Notes: a model not told the origin generated them from the letters alone. A stretch of DNA of 5,411 bases from Treponema sp. (GCA_031264395.1 JAISEB010000085.1:1-5411), one strand, 5' to 3'. Counted from the first letter of the stretch, positions 1 to 5,411 are shown. Program-made: numbers and translations.

Positions 1-23
1 GGGTTATACCGCTTTTTCTGAAG

Positions 24-60
24 CCGGTTCCATCGGTAACATTGTTCCCGCAGGAACCGG
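24..60. other. Inverted repeat, perfect 8-bp stem
   Basis: CCGGTTCC (24-31) pairs with GGAACCGG (53-60). Inside the loop GGTAAC (35-40) can pair with GTTCCC (44-49) with one mismatch. No T run follows on either strand, so it is not a standard terminator. It lies at the window edge and may belong to a larger element that is cut off. Confidence 0.5.
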
Positions 61-114
61 AGTTTGAAACTGACTTGGTTAGTTAAAATTTGGCAAAATT
101 TTCTGTAAATTTCA

Positions 115-393
115 AGCCCCGCCAGCGGGTTTACATGCGCTCCGCGCCGGCATACCCAAAGCGGGTTTTCAGGCTCTGCCTTTGGGACGAAAATAGCGAT
201 TGGCATACGCAGCTGCCAGCGGGTTTCAATGCCAGACTGTGTAAAAACTCAAAATTATACCGCTATATATAGTTGTGCAATGCCACATAATAAAGCAAAT
301 AACACTATATATGGAAGCGGCAATGACTTTTGACACAGCCTGATGCGCTCCGCGCCGGCATACCCAAAGCGCCCGCCAGTGGGTTTCAATGCC
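115..393. repeat. Alternating REP/BIME-like repeat array
   Basis: Two short motifs alternate. GYGGGTTT occurs at 125, 161, 219 and 379; GGCATAC occurs at 149, 202 and 357. A perfect 29-bp direct repeat is present at 135-163 and 343-371. The 19-mer GCCAGYGGGTTTCAATGCC occurs at 215 and 375, with a related copy at 121. In each unit GGCAT and ATGCC, or a shortened version, can close a hairpin. The best is 357-393, with GGCAT/ATGCC and ACCCA/TGGGT pairing around a 4-base bulge. Without the inserted element at 233-342 the units are about 36 to 58 bp apart. The array lies beyond the 3' end of pnkp, a usual place for such elements. Confidence 0.8.
233..342. mobile_element. MITE-like element, 110 bp, 4-bp target duplication
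   Basis: The ends are 19-bp inverted repeats: CAGACTGTGTAAAAACTCA at 233-251, and the complement of CAGGCTGTGTCAAAAGTCA at 324-342, 16 of 19 matching. ATGC flanks it directly on both sides (229-232 and 343-346). An inner inverted repeat (260-273 with 304-320, three-base bulge) surrounds an AT-rich centre. Removing the element and one ATGC restores a repeat unit that matches 121-163 at 41 of 43 positions, so an uninterrupted site is present in the same window. It has no coding capacity. It would be moved by a transposase supplied elsewhere, and I cannot assign the family. Confidence 0.75.
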
Positions 394-409
394 TCCGGTC
401 TATTGTCCG

Positions 410-445
410 CCTCCGCCGCAAACTTGTTTGCGCCGTTGGCGGAGG
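410..445. other. Strong GC-rich hairpin downstream of pnkp
   Basis: CCTCCGCC (410-417) pairs perfectly with GGCGGAGG (438-445). Stacked on it, GCAAAC (418-423) pairs with GTTTGC (426-431) around a two-base loop, leaving GCCGTT as a one-sided bulge. It lies about 145 bases past the pnkp stop. On the pnkp strand no T run follows, so it is more likely an RNA-stabilising or repeat hairpin than an intrinsic terminator. Confidence 0.6.
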
Positions 446-590
446 AAATGCTTTTGCTTCGATAGCAGCGGTCAGGGATTTGCCATAGATGCGGCCAGCC
501 AGCCCGCGACAGCCGCTCAAACCAGTGGTCTCTTTTGGCCGGGACCAATTACCGCGCGATTCGCTCCGGTTAGAGCGGTATTTCAACTTT

Positions 591-3281
591 CTACAAACGG
601 GGATCCACCGCCTCATTTTCCATGGCCAGAACCGCGAACACACATTCGTGCATACGGTGAAAGGGTTCCCCCCTGACAAAACGCTCCAAAGATTCCATGC
701 CCAGGACAAATTCCGACAAGGCGAGGCGGCGTTTTTTCGACAGGGAGCGGCTGCGCAGCCGTTCCAGCTTTTCGGGGACCGTGTATTCGGGGCCGTAGAT
801 GATGCGCAGGTATTCCCGTCCCCGGCATTTGACCGCGGGCTGGAGCAGTTCCGTCCCCCGTCGGGCGATAAAATCCAGGGGTTTCACCACCATGCCCTCG
901 CCGCCGGAACCGGTAAGCTTGAGCCACCAGTCCACCGCGGCGGCAAGGGATTGCCCGTCCTTCAGGTCAACAACAATATGACTGGTGGCCATAAACAGGG
1001 GATCGATGCCCGTCATGTACTGCCGGATCGTTTCCAGATGATGGAGGTGGTTTTCGCTGTTCCAGACTTTGCCTTCGGTGGCAAGGATGTGGAAGGGAGC
1101 GATGCGGTAGTCTTCTACCGAGGATACGGTCCAGCAGTAACGGCGGTACGCATCGGTGTATTGGTCAAGACATTCCCTTCGTTGTTCAAACTGTTCCAAC
1201 ACCGCGGCGATATTCATGTCGGCGCCACCGCCGCCAACACTAGCACCGCCACTGGCAGCCGGCCCCTGAATGGAAATGGCCTGTTTCAGGGCGGCGATAC
1301 CCGCAGCAAGGCCGTCCCGCCCGGATCTTCCCACCGGCCCGTACTGTTCCAAAAGGAGAGCCCGGGCTTTTGCAGACCAGGGCATAAGTTCAGTGTCCAG
1401 GCATACCCAATCGGTGGCGAACTGATCCCAAAATCCGGTACGTTCAAGGACATTTTTCAGGCGTTCAAGGATGGCGCGTTCCATTCCAGTGTTTCCCGCG
1501 GCAAGCGCCGAAGCATCGGAGGGATCAAAAAAATGCCGGCCCGTCCGGGTGTAGATAATTCCCTGGGAGCCGTCCTGTACGCCGAAGCGGTTCAACGCGG
1601 TTTCCCGGCTGCGGCAGAGGACGATCACCGCCCTGGAGCCCATGTGTTTTTCCTCGCAAACAGCCTGTGCAATGCCGGCTTTGCGATAGTATTCCAATGC
1701 CTCAGCGGGGTGTTCCAGAAATTCCGGGAGGGCGCTGGTTTTGCAGGGGGACATGGTTGGCGGCAGATAGATAAGCCAACGGGGGTCCGCGGAAAAGCGG
1801 CTCATTATTTCCAGGGCTGCGGCGCTGCTTTCCTCATTGATAACGATGTTACGGTGCAGCCGGGCCCGGATGTTAAGCCGCCCCAGCACGTCTTCTATGG
1901 CCGGAATATTTTCGACGCCGGGGAGGGGCGGGGAAGCGGGCTTTGTCCGGCTCTCTTCCGGCAGGAGATCGTCCCCGGCGGAAGATGCATCCCCGGAATG
2001 AACAGTATTACTGTCGTAGTCAAGTGATTTTACCGGCGCGTAGTATTCCCGCGCCGCCGTCACTGAAACCACCTCGGCCTCGGGATAGCGGTAGGCGCTG
2101 AGGCTGCCGCCGAAAACACAACCCGTATCAATACAAATGGTGTTGTTCAAAAAACGCGGTTCCCGTGAAGGAATGTGGCCGTAGACCACCAGTGCCTTGC
2201 CCCGGTATTCATTGGCCCAGTCGAGGCGTACCGGAAGGCCGAACTCGTCGGTTTCCCCGGTGGTTTCGCCGTAAAGACAAAAACTCCGCACCCGGCCGGA
2301 GCTTCTGCCCTGCCAGGCTTCCTTGAGGCCCGCGTGGCTTACCACCAGCCGCCCCCGGTCAAGCACATAGTGGCTCACCAGGCCGTCCAGAAAAGCGCTT
2401 ACCCTTTCGATAAATTCGGGGCTCTCCTGTTCCATCTGCGTAACGGTACTGTCAAGGCCGTGGCTTAGTTTTACATCCGCGCCCCGGAGCTTGCGGAGGA
2501 GCTTTACCTCGTGGTTGCCGGGTATGCAGAGGGCCGTGCCCGCTTCGGCCATGTTCATTGCCAGCCGCAGCGCCTCCGCGCTTTTCGGCCCCCGGTCGCA
2601 GAGGTCGCCCAGAAAAACCGCCCGCCGGTTAGCTGGGGGCAGTGCAATGCAGGCGGTGCGGTCTACGGTGTAGCCCATCTTTTCCAGCAGGGCGCAGAGT
2701 TCGTCGTAGCAGCCATGGACATCGCCGATGATGTCGAAGGGGCCGGCCTCATCTTTCTTGTCGTTCCAGAGTTTCGTCCTCTCTATTTCCGCGTCCGCGG
2801 CCTCTTCGGGGCTGGTAAAGGTGTATACAAAGTGGAAGCCCTCTTTCCGCAGATGTTTAATGCTCCGTTTCAATTCCCGGGCGTGGCCCTGTACCACATG
2901 GGGGCCGAAGTTCCGGTCCGGCCGCGCCTTGTTCCGCTCGATGCAGAGGGACTGGGGCATATCGAAGACGACGGCCGCGGCCAGGACATTCTGCTCCCGG
3001 GCAAGGCGCAGAACCTGGTCCCTGGCTTTTTTCTGTACGTTGGTCGCGTCGATAACGGTAAGTCTGCCCGCCTCAAGCCGCTTTGCAGCGATGTAATACA
3101 AACTGTCGAACGCGGCGGCGGTAGCGCTTTGATCCGTTTCATCGTCCGATACCAGGCCCCGGAAATAATCGGAGCTGAGGACCTCCGTCGGCTTAAAGTG
3201 ATTCCCCGCAAACGTAGACTTGCCGCTGCCGGACGGGCCGATCAGGGCAACCAGGCAGAGCTCGGGTAATGTTATGCGCAC
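591..3281 (-). CDS. pnkp: Polynucleotide kinase-phosphatase-ligase Pnkp (bacterial RNA repair)
   Basis: This 896-residue protein is the catalytic subunit of the Pnkp/Hen1 RNA repair complex. The kinase domain (about 1-170) has the P-loop GPSGSGKS at 15-22, with K21, S22, D38, R41, R116 and R120 at the same numbers I recall for Clostridium thermocellum Pnkp. The metallophosphoesterase domain (about 181-410) shows GDVHG (D187, H189), GDLCDRG (D226, D229, R230), GNHE (N256, H257), SHAG (H316) and GHIP (H369). The adenylyltransferase (about 465-896) has KHMGSR with nucleophile K545, LDTELMPW (628-635), EGMVVKP (795-801) and VKCRGRE (817-823). The family lacks the usual ligase OB domain and depends on Hen1 for sealing. 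The length is slightly above the roughly 870 residues of the studied homologue, partly from a Gly/Ser/Ala stretch at 673-688. A polar linker (about 421-455) separates phosphatase and ligase. The GTG start is chosen because it places the P-loop as in homologues and has GGAG six bases upstream. The gene overlaps the hen1 stop by 10 bases. Confidence 0.97.
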   Translation of the reverse strand: MRITLPELCLVALIGPSGSGKSTFAGNHFKPTEVLSSDYFRGLVSDDETDQSATAAAFDSLYYIAAKRLEAGRLTVIDATNVQKKARDQVLRLAREQNVLAAAVVFDMPQSLCIERNKARPDRNFGPHVVQGHARELKRSIKHLRKEGFHFVYTFTSPEEAADAEIERTKLWNDKKDEAGPFDIIGDVHGCYDELCALLEKMGYTVDRTACIALPPANRRAVFLGDLCDRGPKSAEALRLAMNMAEAGTALCIPGNHEVKLLRKLRGADVKLSHGLDSTVTQMEQESPEFIERVSAFLDGLVSHYVLDRGRLVVSHAGLKEAWQGRSSGRVRSFCLYGETTGETDEFGLPVRLDWANEYRGKALVVYGHIPSREPRFLNNTICIDTGCVFGGSLSAYRYPEAEVVSVTAAREYYAPVKSLDYDSNTVHSGDASSAGDDLLPEESRTKPASPPLPGVENIPAIEDVLGRLNIRARLHRNIVINEESSAAALEIMSRFSADPRWLIYLPPTMSPCKTSALPEFLEHPAEALEYYRKAGIAQAVCEEKHMGSRAVIVLCRSRETALNRFGVQDGSQGIIYTRTGRHFFDPSDASALAAGNTGMERAILERLKNVLERTGFWDQFATDWVCLDTELMPWSAKARALLLEQYGPVGRSGRDGLAAGIAALKQAISIQGPAASGGASVGGGGADMNIAAVLEQFEQRRECLDQYTDAYRRYCWTVSSVEDYRIAPFHILATEGKVWNSENHLHHLETIRQYMTGIDPLFMATSHIVVDLKDGQSLAAAVDWWLKLTGSGGEGMVVKPLDFIARRGTELLQPAVKCRGREYLRIIYGPEYTVPEKLERLRSRSLSKKRRLALSEFVLGMESLERFVRGEPFHRMHECVFAVLAMENEAVDPRL

Positions 3282-4687
3282 GGGAGACTCCGCGGGCCGC
3301 TGCCGGGGGTTTCCACACGGACGAACACGGCCATTTGTGCCGGCGCGCCCAGATTTTCATCAGCCTCGCCTATACCCTCAAAGGACGCCTCGTATCCGTA
3401 ACGCCGGGCCGCTTCCCCCGCCCAGGATTGAAAGCGGGCGCGGTTCCACTCAAAGCGGTGGTCCCCGTGGCGGAAACGGGATATGCCGTAAATTTCGTTG
3501 TATTCAATGTTGGGGGTCGTGACCACCAGGGTTCCCGGCCGGGCATCGCCGAGGATAAGCGCCTCCAGGGTATCAAGCCGGTTTTCGTCCAGATGTTCGA
3601 TTACCTCCACCAGCGCGGCGGCGTCATAAGCCCTGAACCGTTTGTCCCGATAGCTGACGGAACCCTGAAAAAGGGAAATGCGTTTCTGTTGGGCCTCGGG
3701 CAGCCGGTCTATTTTCAATTTATCCCGAGCGTGTTCCAGCGCTGTCCGGGAAACATCAACCCCGGTAACACGGGTAAATGTTTTTTCCTTCATCAAAAGC
3801 CGCAGCAAATTCCCTTCCCCGCAGCCCAGATCGATCACCGACCCGGCGCCGCTTTTCTTTATCACGTTGAAAACCGCTTCCAGCCGCAGGGTATTCAGCC
3901 TTGGGCGGCCTGTCGTTTCCGGTTCATCATTCCCGGGGGGAAGCGCTTCCCCGGCCCATTCGCCGTTGTCCAGCCGGTCCAGAGCGCTGCGGGCCAGGCT
4001 CCGCAGATTCTTGAAATAGCGGCGGGCGATCAGGTCCTTTTCAGGATGATCTTCAAGCCAGCCCTTGCCGTGGTCGAGGAGCTTGTCAACTTCGCCCTCC
4101 CCTATCCAGTAGTGTTTTTGCCGGTCAAAAACCGGAATTAGCACATAAATATGGTTCAGCAGATCCCGAAGCCGCACCCTCCCCCGGATAGTAAGGTTGA
4201 TATAGGGGCCGCTCCCCCATTCGGGAAATTGCTCGTCCAGCAGGGCGCTTTCCTCAACCTGCACCTCATAACCCAGCGGTTCAAACAGCAGTTCCGGCAG
4301 AATAACGCCGCCTCGGCAGGGCAGCATAAAAAGACTTGCGCTTAAATCCAGCGGAGTATCCGCCAGCTCCTGTTTTTTGGCGCATCTCCCGGACATGGCC
4401 GTCCCGTACACACCGGATATGGCGGTGCACATAAAAGAAGAACACACATAAGGCCGGTCATTCACATAATCGAATATGCCGCCCGAAGCCCTTCTGCCCC
4501 TGACCAGATCCAAAGGGTCCATGTCGAGGAGCAGCGCGGCGGTGCAGCGCTCCGGCCCCGTCTCGGGATAGAACACATGGACCCGCCCAAAGCTCAAATC
4601 CGCGCTCTGCGGCCTGGCAGGGTTCTTGTGGAGCAGGTACCCCAGATCGGTGGGGTTTTCGCCGGTATAGGTAATGGTAAACAGCAC
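3272..4687 (-). CDS. hen1: 3'-terminal RNA ribose 2'-O-methyltransferase Hen1
   Basis: This 471-residue protein is the methyltransferase and ligase-activating subunit of the Pnkp/Hen1 repair complex. Its N-terminal half (about 1-245, opening MLFTITYTGENPTDLGYLLH) is the Hen1-specific domain that in studied homologues binds Pnkp and activates its ligase. The C-terminal half (about 265-460) is a Rossmann SAM-dependent methyltransferase: VIDLGCGEGN at 284-293 binds SAM, and D311 in VTGVDVS is the likely acidic ribose contact. E361 and E364-H365 of VEVIEHL, with H410 of RHGDHRFEW, match the Mn-binding E, E, H, H set of this family. It methylates the 2'-OH of the 3' end of cleaved RNA before sealing, so the repaired junction resists the same ribotoxin. 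The GTG start is chosen because the translated N-terminus matches the conserved family opening. It has no Shine-Dalgarno sequence and lies six bases after a perfect -10. It is the first gene of the operon; its stop overlaps the pnkp start. Confidence 0.96.
   Translation of the reverse strand: MLFTITYTGENPTDLGYLLHKNPARPQSADLSFGRVHVFYPETGPERCTAALLLDMDPLDLVRGRRASGGIFDYVNDRPYVCSSFMCTAISGVYGTAMSGRCAKKQELADTPLDLSASLFMLPCRGGVILPELLFEPLGYEVQVEESALLDEQFPEWGSGPYINLTIRGRVRLRDLLNHIYVLIPVFDRQKHYWIGEGEVDKLLDHGKGWLEDHPEKDLIARRYFKNLRSLARSALDRLDNGEWAGEALPPGNDEPETTGRPRLNTLRLEAVFNVIKKSGAGSVIDLGCGEGNLLRLLMKEKTFTRVTGVDVSRTALEHARDKLKIDRLPEAQQKRISLFQGSVSYRDKRFRAYDAAALVEVIEHLDENRLDTLEALILGDARPGTLVVTTPNIEYNEIYGISRFRHGDHRFEWNRARFQSWAGEAARRYGYEASFEGIGEADENLGAPAQMAVFVRVETPGSGPRSLPCA
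3288..3291 (-). promoter_or_regulatory. Shine-Dalgarno for pnkp, inside hen1
   Basis: GGAG on the minus strand lies six bases before the pnkp GTG and within the last codons of hen1. With the 10-base overlap GTGCGCATAA (pnkp start to hen1 stop) this is the arrangement of a translationally coupled pair. It supports the GTG at 3281 as the real start. Confidence 0.75.
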
Positions 4688-4693
4688 AGCCGT

Positions 4694-4699
4694 ATTATA
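4694..4699 (-). promoter_or_regulatory. -10 element of the hen1-pnkp operon promoter
   Basis: A perfect TATAAT on the minus strand ends six bases before the hen1 GTG. Transcription normally starts about seven bases after a -10, which puts +1 at or next to the GTG (4687), so the message is predicted to be leaderless. There is no recognisable TTGACA at the expected -35 position: the 17-base spacing gives ATAGGA. There is no TGn extension either. The promoter may therefore need an activator. Confidence 0.6.
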
Positions 4700-4720
4700 G
4701 CCTGAAATGCGTTTTTTCCT

Positions 4721-4739
4721 ATAGTCAGAGTCTGTCTAT
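4721..4739. promoter_or_regulatory. 19-bp palindrome upstream of hen1, candidate regulator site
   Basis: The sequence ATAGTCAGAGTCTGTCTAT is symmetric about 4730, with eight of nine arm positions pairing; only the T:T pair at 4725/4735 fails. The centre lies about 43 bases upstream of the start predicted from the -10. That is close to the position used by class II activators, and the left end overlaps the region where a -35 would be. No regulator gene is visible in the window. Confidence 0.4.
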
Positions 4740-4816
4740 GAGCCTCCGGGTTGACTTGACAATTTTCCGGTAATCCGCGAAACTAATGATTATGAAAGCG
4801 ACGAATTTACAAATTA

Positions 4817-4830
4817 CCCCCCCCCCCCCC
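4817..4830. repeat. Homopolymer run of 14 C
   Basis: Fourteen consecutive C lie 24 bases after ATG 4792 and at the head of the open plus-strand frame. Runs of this length are prone to slipped-strand mispairing. A change of one C (to 15) or two (to 12) would connect the ATG with the frame downstream. The run also lies about 130 bases upstream of the hen1 start. Confidence 0.9.
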
Positions 4831-5240
4831 ATATTCGCGCATTTAATGCTGTTTATGCGGTAGTAACCAAATCGAAATTTCTTCGCGAGTTGGCCGAAGA
4901 TATCAAAGAGTCTTGTTGTTTCCCCGGAACGTGGACAAGCGCCCATGTAAAAAAACTTGAACGCCAAAATTACCGTCCTGAATGCAAAATCGATAAAATT
5001 GCGTTTATCATCAACAAGTCATCGATGGCCACGGCACATCTTGAAAACATATTTCTAAACCTCGACACAAGCGATTACGACATTGTTTTTATGGGGCCGC
5101 GCTCGGAACTGGAATGCAGGGAAAAGGCTTATGCCCAAAAGTATAATTGCAATGTTGTATCAGTGAATGAAGTTATAGCCCGTAAACTTTGTTACAAACT
5201 TGCCGTAACCATGTTTGGCGATCATAAGTCAAAAAAACAC

Positions 5241-5411
5241 ATGAGCCTCCCCGCCGCAAGCGGCGGGGTATCTTCTAAACGCTGCCTTATCGACGAGGCT
5301 CGTTCTGTAAGGAAATTATTTAACTGTGGGGGTTTACTACCATTTTTTGTTGGCGTTGCCAACTCTAACCGCCCTAAAGGACGGGGTATTAAACCCCCAC
5401 TGCGAATAAAA
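5241..5411. repeat. Palindrome-rich repeat element, continues past the window
   Basis: From about 5241 the sequence becomes a chain of hairpins. CCCCGCCGC/GCGGCGGGG (5249-5257 with 5260-5268) has a two-base loop. GAGCCTC (5243-5249) and GAGGCTC (5295-5301) are complementary. A long stem, 5326-5341 with 5385-5400, encloses two further hairpins. The motif of a GC hairpin followed by GGGGTAT occurs twice (5249-5271 and 5369-5389), suggesting one repeat family. The AT-richer flanking frame is replaced by this DNA, which fits insertion of a repeat or of a non-autonomous IS200/IS605-type element. No transposase is visible. Confidence 0.6.
5326..5400. other. Three-way-junction fold
   Basis: The outer stem GTGGGGGTTTA (5326-5336) pairs perfectly with TAAACCCCCAC (5390-5400) and continues as TACC/GGTA (5338-5341 with 5385-5388) past one mismatch, giving 15 of 16 pairs. 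Inside lie hairpin GTTGGC-GTT-GCCAAC (5349-5363) and hairpin CCGCCC-TAAA-GGACGG (5369-5384, one mismatch), the second abutting the outer stem. The fold could form as a cruciform or in RNA. Confidence 0.6.

Larger units (their letters stand above)
1..590. other. Gene-free repeat region downstream of the operon
   Basis: I see no supported gene here. The stretch holds the hairpin at 24-60, an AT-rich segment at about 80-115, the alternating repeat array, the inserted MITE-like element and the hairpin at 410-445. The remainder (446-590) shows only weak five-base stems, such as 562-566 with 573-577. No intrinsic terminator for the operon could be found. Confidence 0.7.
4786..5411 (+). pseudogene. 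Disrupted or phase-off reading frame, function unknown, runs off the window
   Basis: A plus-strand frame is open without a stop from 4755 to the window end (219 codons), but has no ATG, GTG or TTG before the C run at 4817-4830. The nearest ATGs upstream (4786 and 4792, reading MIMKATNLQIT) are in another frame and would join it if the run held 12 or 15 C instead of 14. In-frame alternatives are TTG 4890 and ATG 5025, both of which would shorten the protein. From about 4842 the product looks protein-like: NAVYAVVTKSKFLRELAED, then IDKIAFIINKSSMATAHLEN near 4990-5050, then TSDYDIVFMG. I do not recognise the family. It faintly recalls the N-terminal part of CDP-glycerol glycerophosphotransferase-like enzymes, which I would not rely on. 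From about 5241 the frame is made of palindromic repeat DNA, so the gene is probably interrupted there. It is divergent from hen1 and richer in A/T than the operon. Confidence 0.5.

Noticed and set aside
254..280. Leftward promoter inside the MITE-like element (TATAAT at 259-254)
   Set aside because: The -10 is perfect but the best upstream hexamers match a -35 poorly at a short spacing, and no gene follows to the left.
121..393. CRISPR array
   Set aside because: The repeats are unevenly spaced, two motifs alternate rather than one repeat with unique spacers, and one gap is explained by the 110-bp insertion. No cas gene is visible.
90..548. Short frames on both strands across the repeat array (60 and 97 codons, TTG starts)
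   Set aside because: They consist largely of the repeat array and the MITE-like insertion, with no ribosome binding site. The repeats explain the sequence better than selection for a protein.
541..590. Intrinsic terminator just after the pnkp stop
   Set aside because: Only five-base stems (562-566 with 573-577, or 551-555 with 575-579) can form, and no T run follows on the minus strand.
489..2027. Long plus-strand open frame opposite pnkp (512 codons)
   Set aside because: It lies antisense to a protein with complete catalytic motifs. Its translation has low-complexity character and no recognisable domain, as expected for shadows of GC-rich genes.
3269..4141. Plus-strand open frame opposite hen1 (290 codons)
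   Set aside because: It is fully antisense to the conserved Hen1 methyltransferase half and has no domain motifs of its own.
4756..4784. Plus-strand promoter with -35 TTGACA at 4756
   Set aside because: The hexamer is perfect but no -10-like sequence occurs at 16-18 bases; the 17-base position reads GAAACT.
4725..4967. Minus-strand 80-codon frame over the hen1 upstream region
   Set aside because: It crosses the C run and is opposite the more protein-like plus-strand frame. Its GGGG stretch comes only from the homopolymer, and it would place coding sequence over the hen1 palindrome.
4738..5250. The 10-mer ATGAGCCTCC at 4738 and 5241 as a target duplication or paired repeat
   Set aside because: About a dozen shared 10-mers are expected by chance in a window of this length, and the flanks do not match.

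Overview
The window is bacterial. It carries a complete two-gene RNA-repair operon on the minus strand, flanked on both sides by repeat-rich DNA. The operon is hen1 (4687 down to 3272) followed by pnkp (3281 down to 591). All signature residues of the Pnkp kinase, phosphatase and ligase modules and of the Hen1 methyltransferase are present, so the system looks functional. There is no taxonomic marker. The style of the flanking repeats recalls host-associated spirochaetes such as termite-gut Treponema, but this is an impression only.

Layout. 1-590 has no convincing gene. It holds a hairpin (24-60), an alternating REP/BIME-like repeat array (115-393), a 110-bp MITE-like element with 19-bp terminal inverted repeats and a 4-bp target duplication inserted inside that array (233-342), and a strong hairpin (410-445). 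591-4687 is the repair operon; the two genes overlap by 10 bases. 4688-4740 is the hen1 promoter region: a perfect TATAAT so close to the GTG start that the mRNA should be leaderless, with a near-perfect 19-bp palindrome centred about 43 bases upstream of the expected transcript start. 4755-5411 is AT-richer and holds a plus-strand reading frame of unknown function. It contains a run of 14 C, has no usable start in its own frame upstream of that run, and from about 5241 runs into palindromic repeat DNA. It is either phase-variable and off, or a gene remnant.

How the genes work together. In studied relatives, Pnkp and Hen1 form a heterotetramer that repairs RNA, typically tRNA, cut by ribotoxins. 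Pnkp removes the 2',3'-cyclic phosphate and phosphorylates the 5'-OH end. Hen1 2'-O-methylates the 3'-terminal ribose, and its N-terminal half activates the Pnkp adenylyltransferase domain for sealing. The overlap between the genes fits production of the two subunits in equal amounts. No ribotoxin gene is visible in the window.
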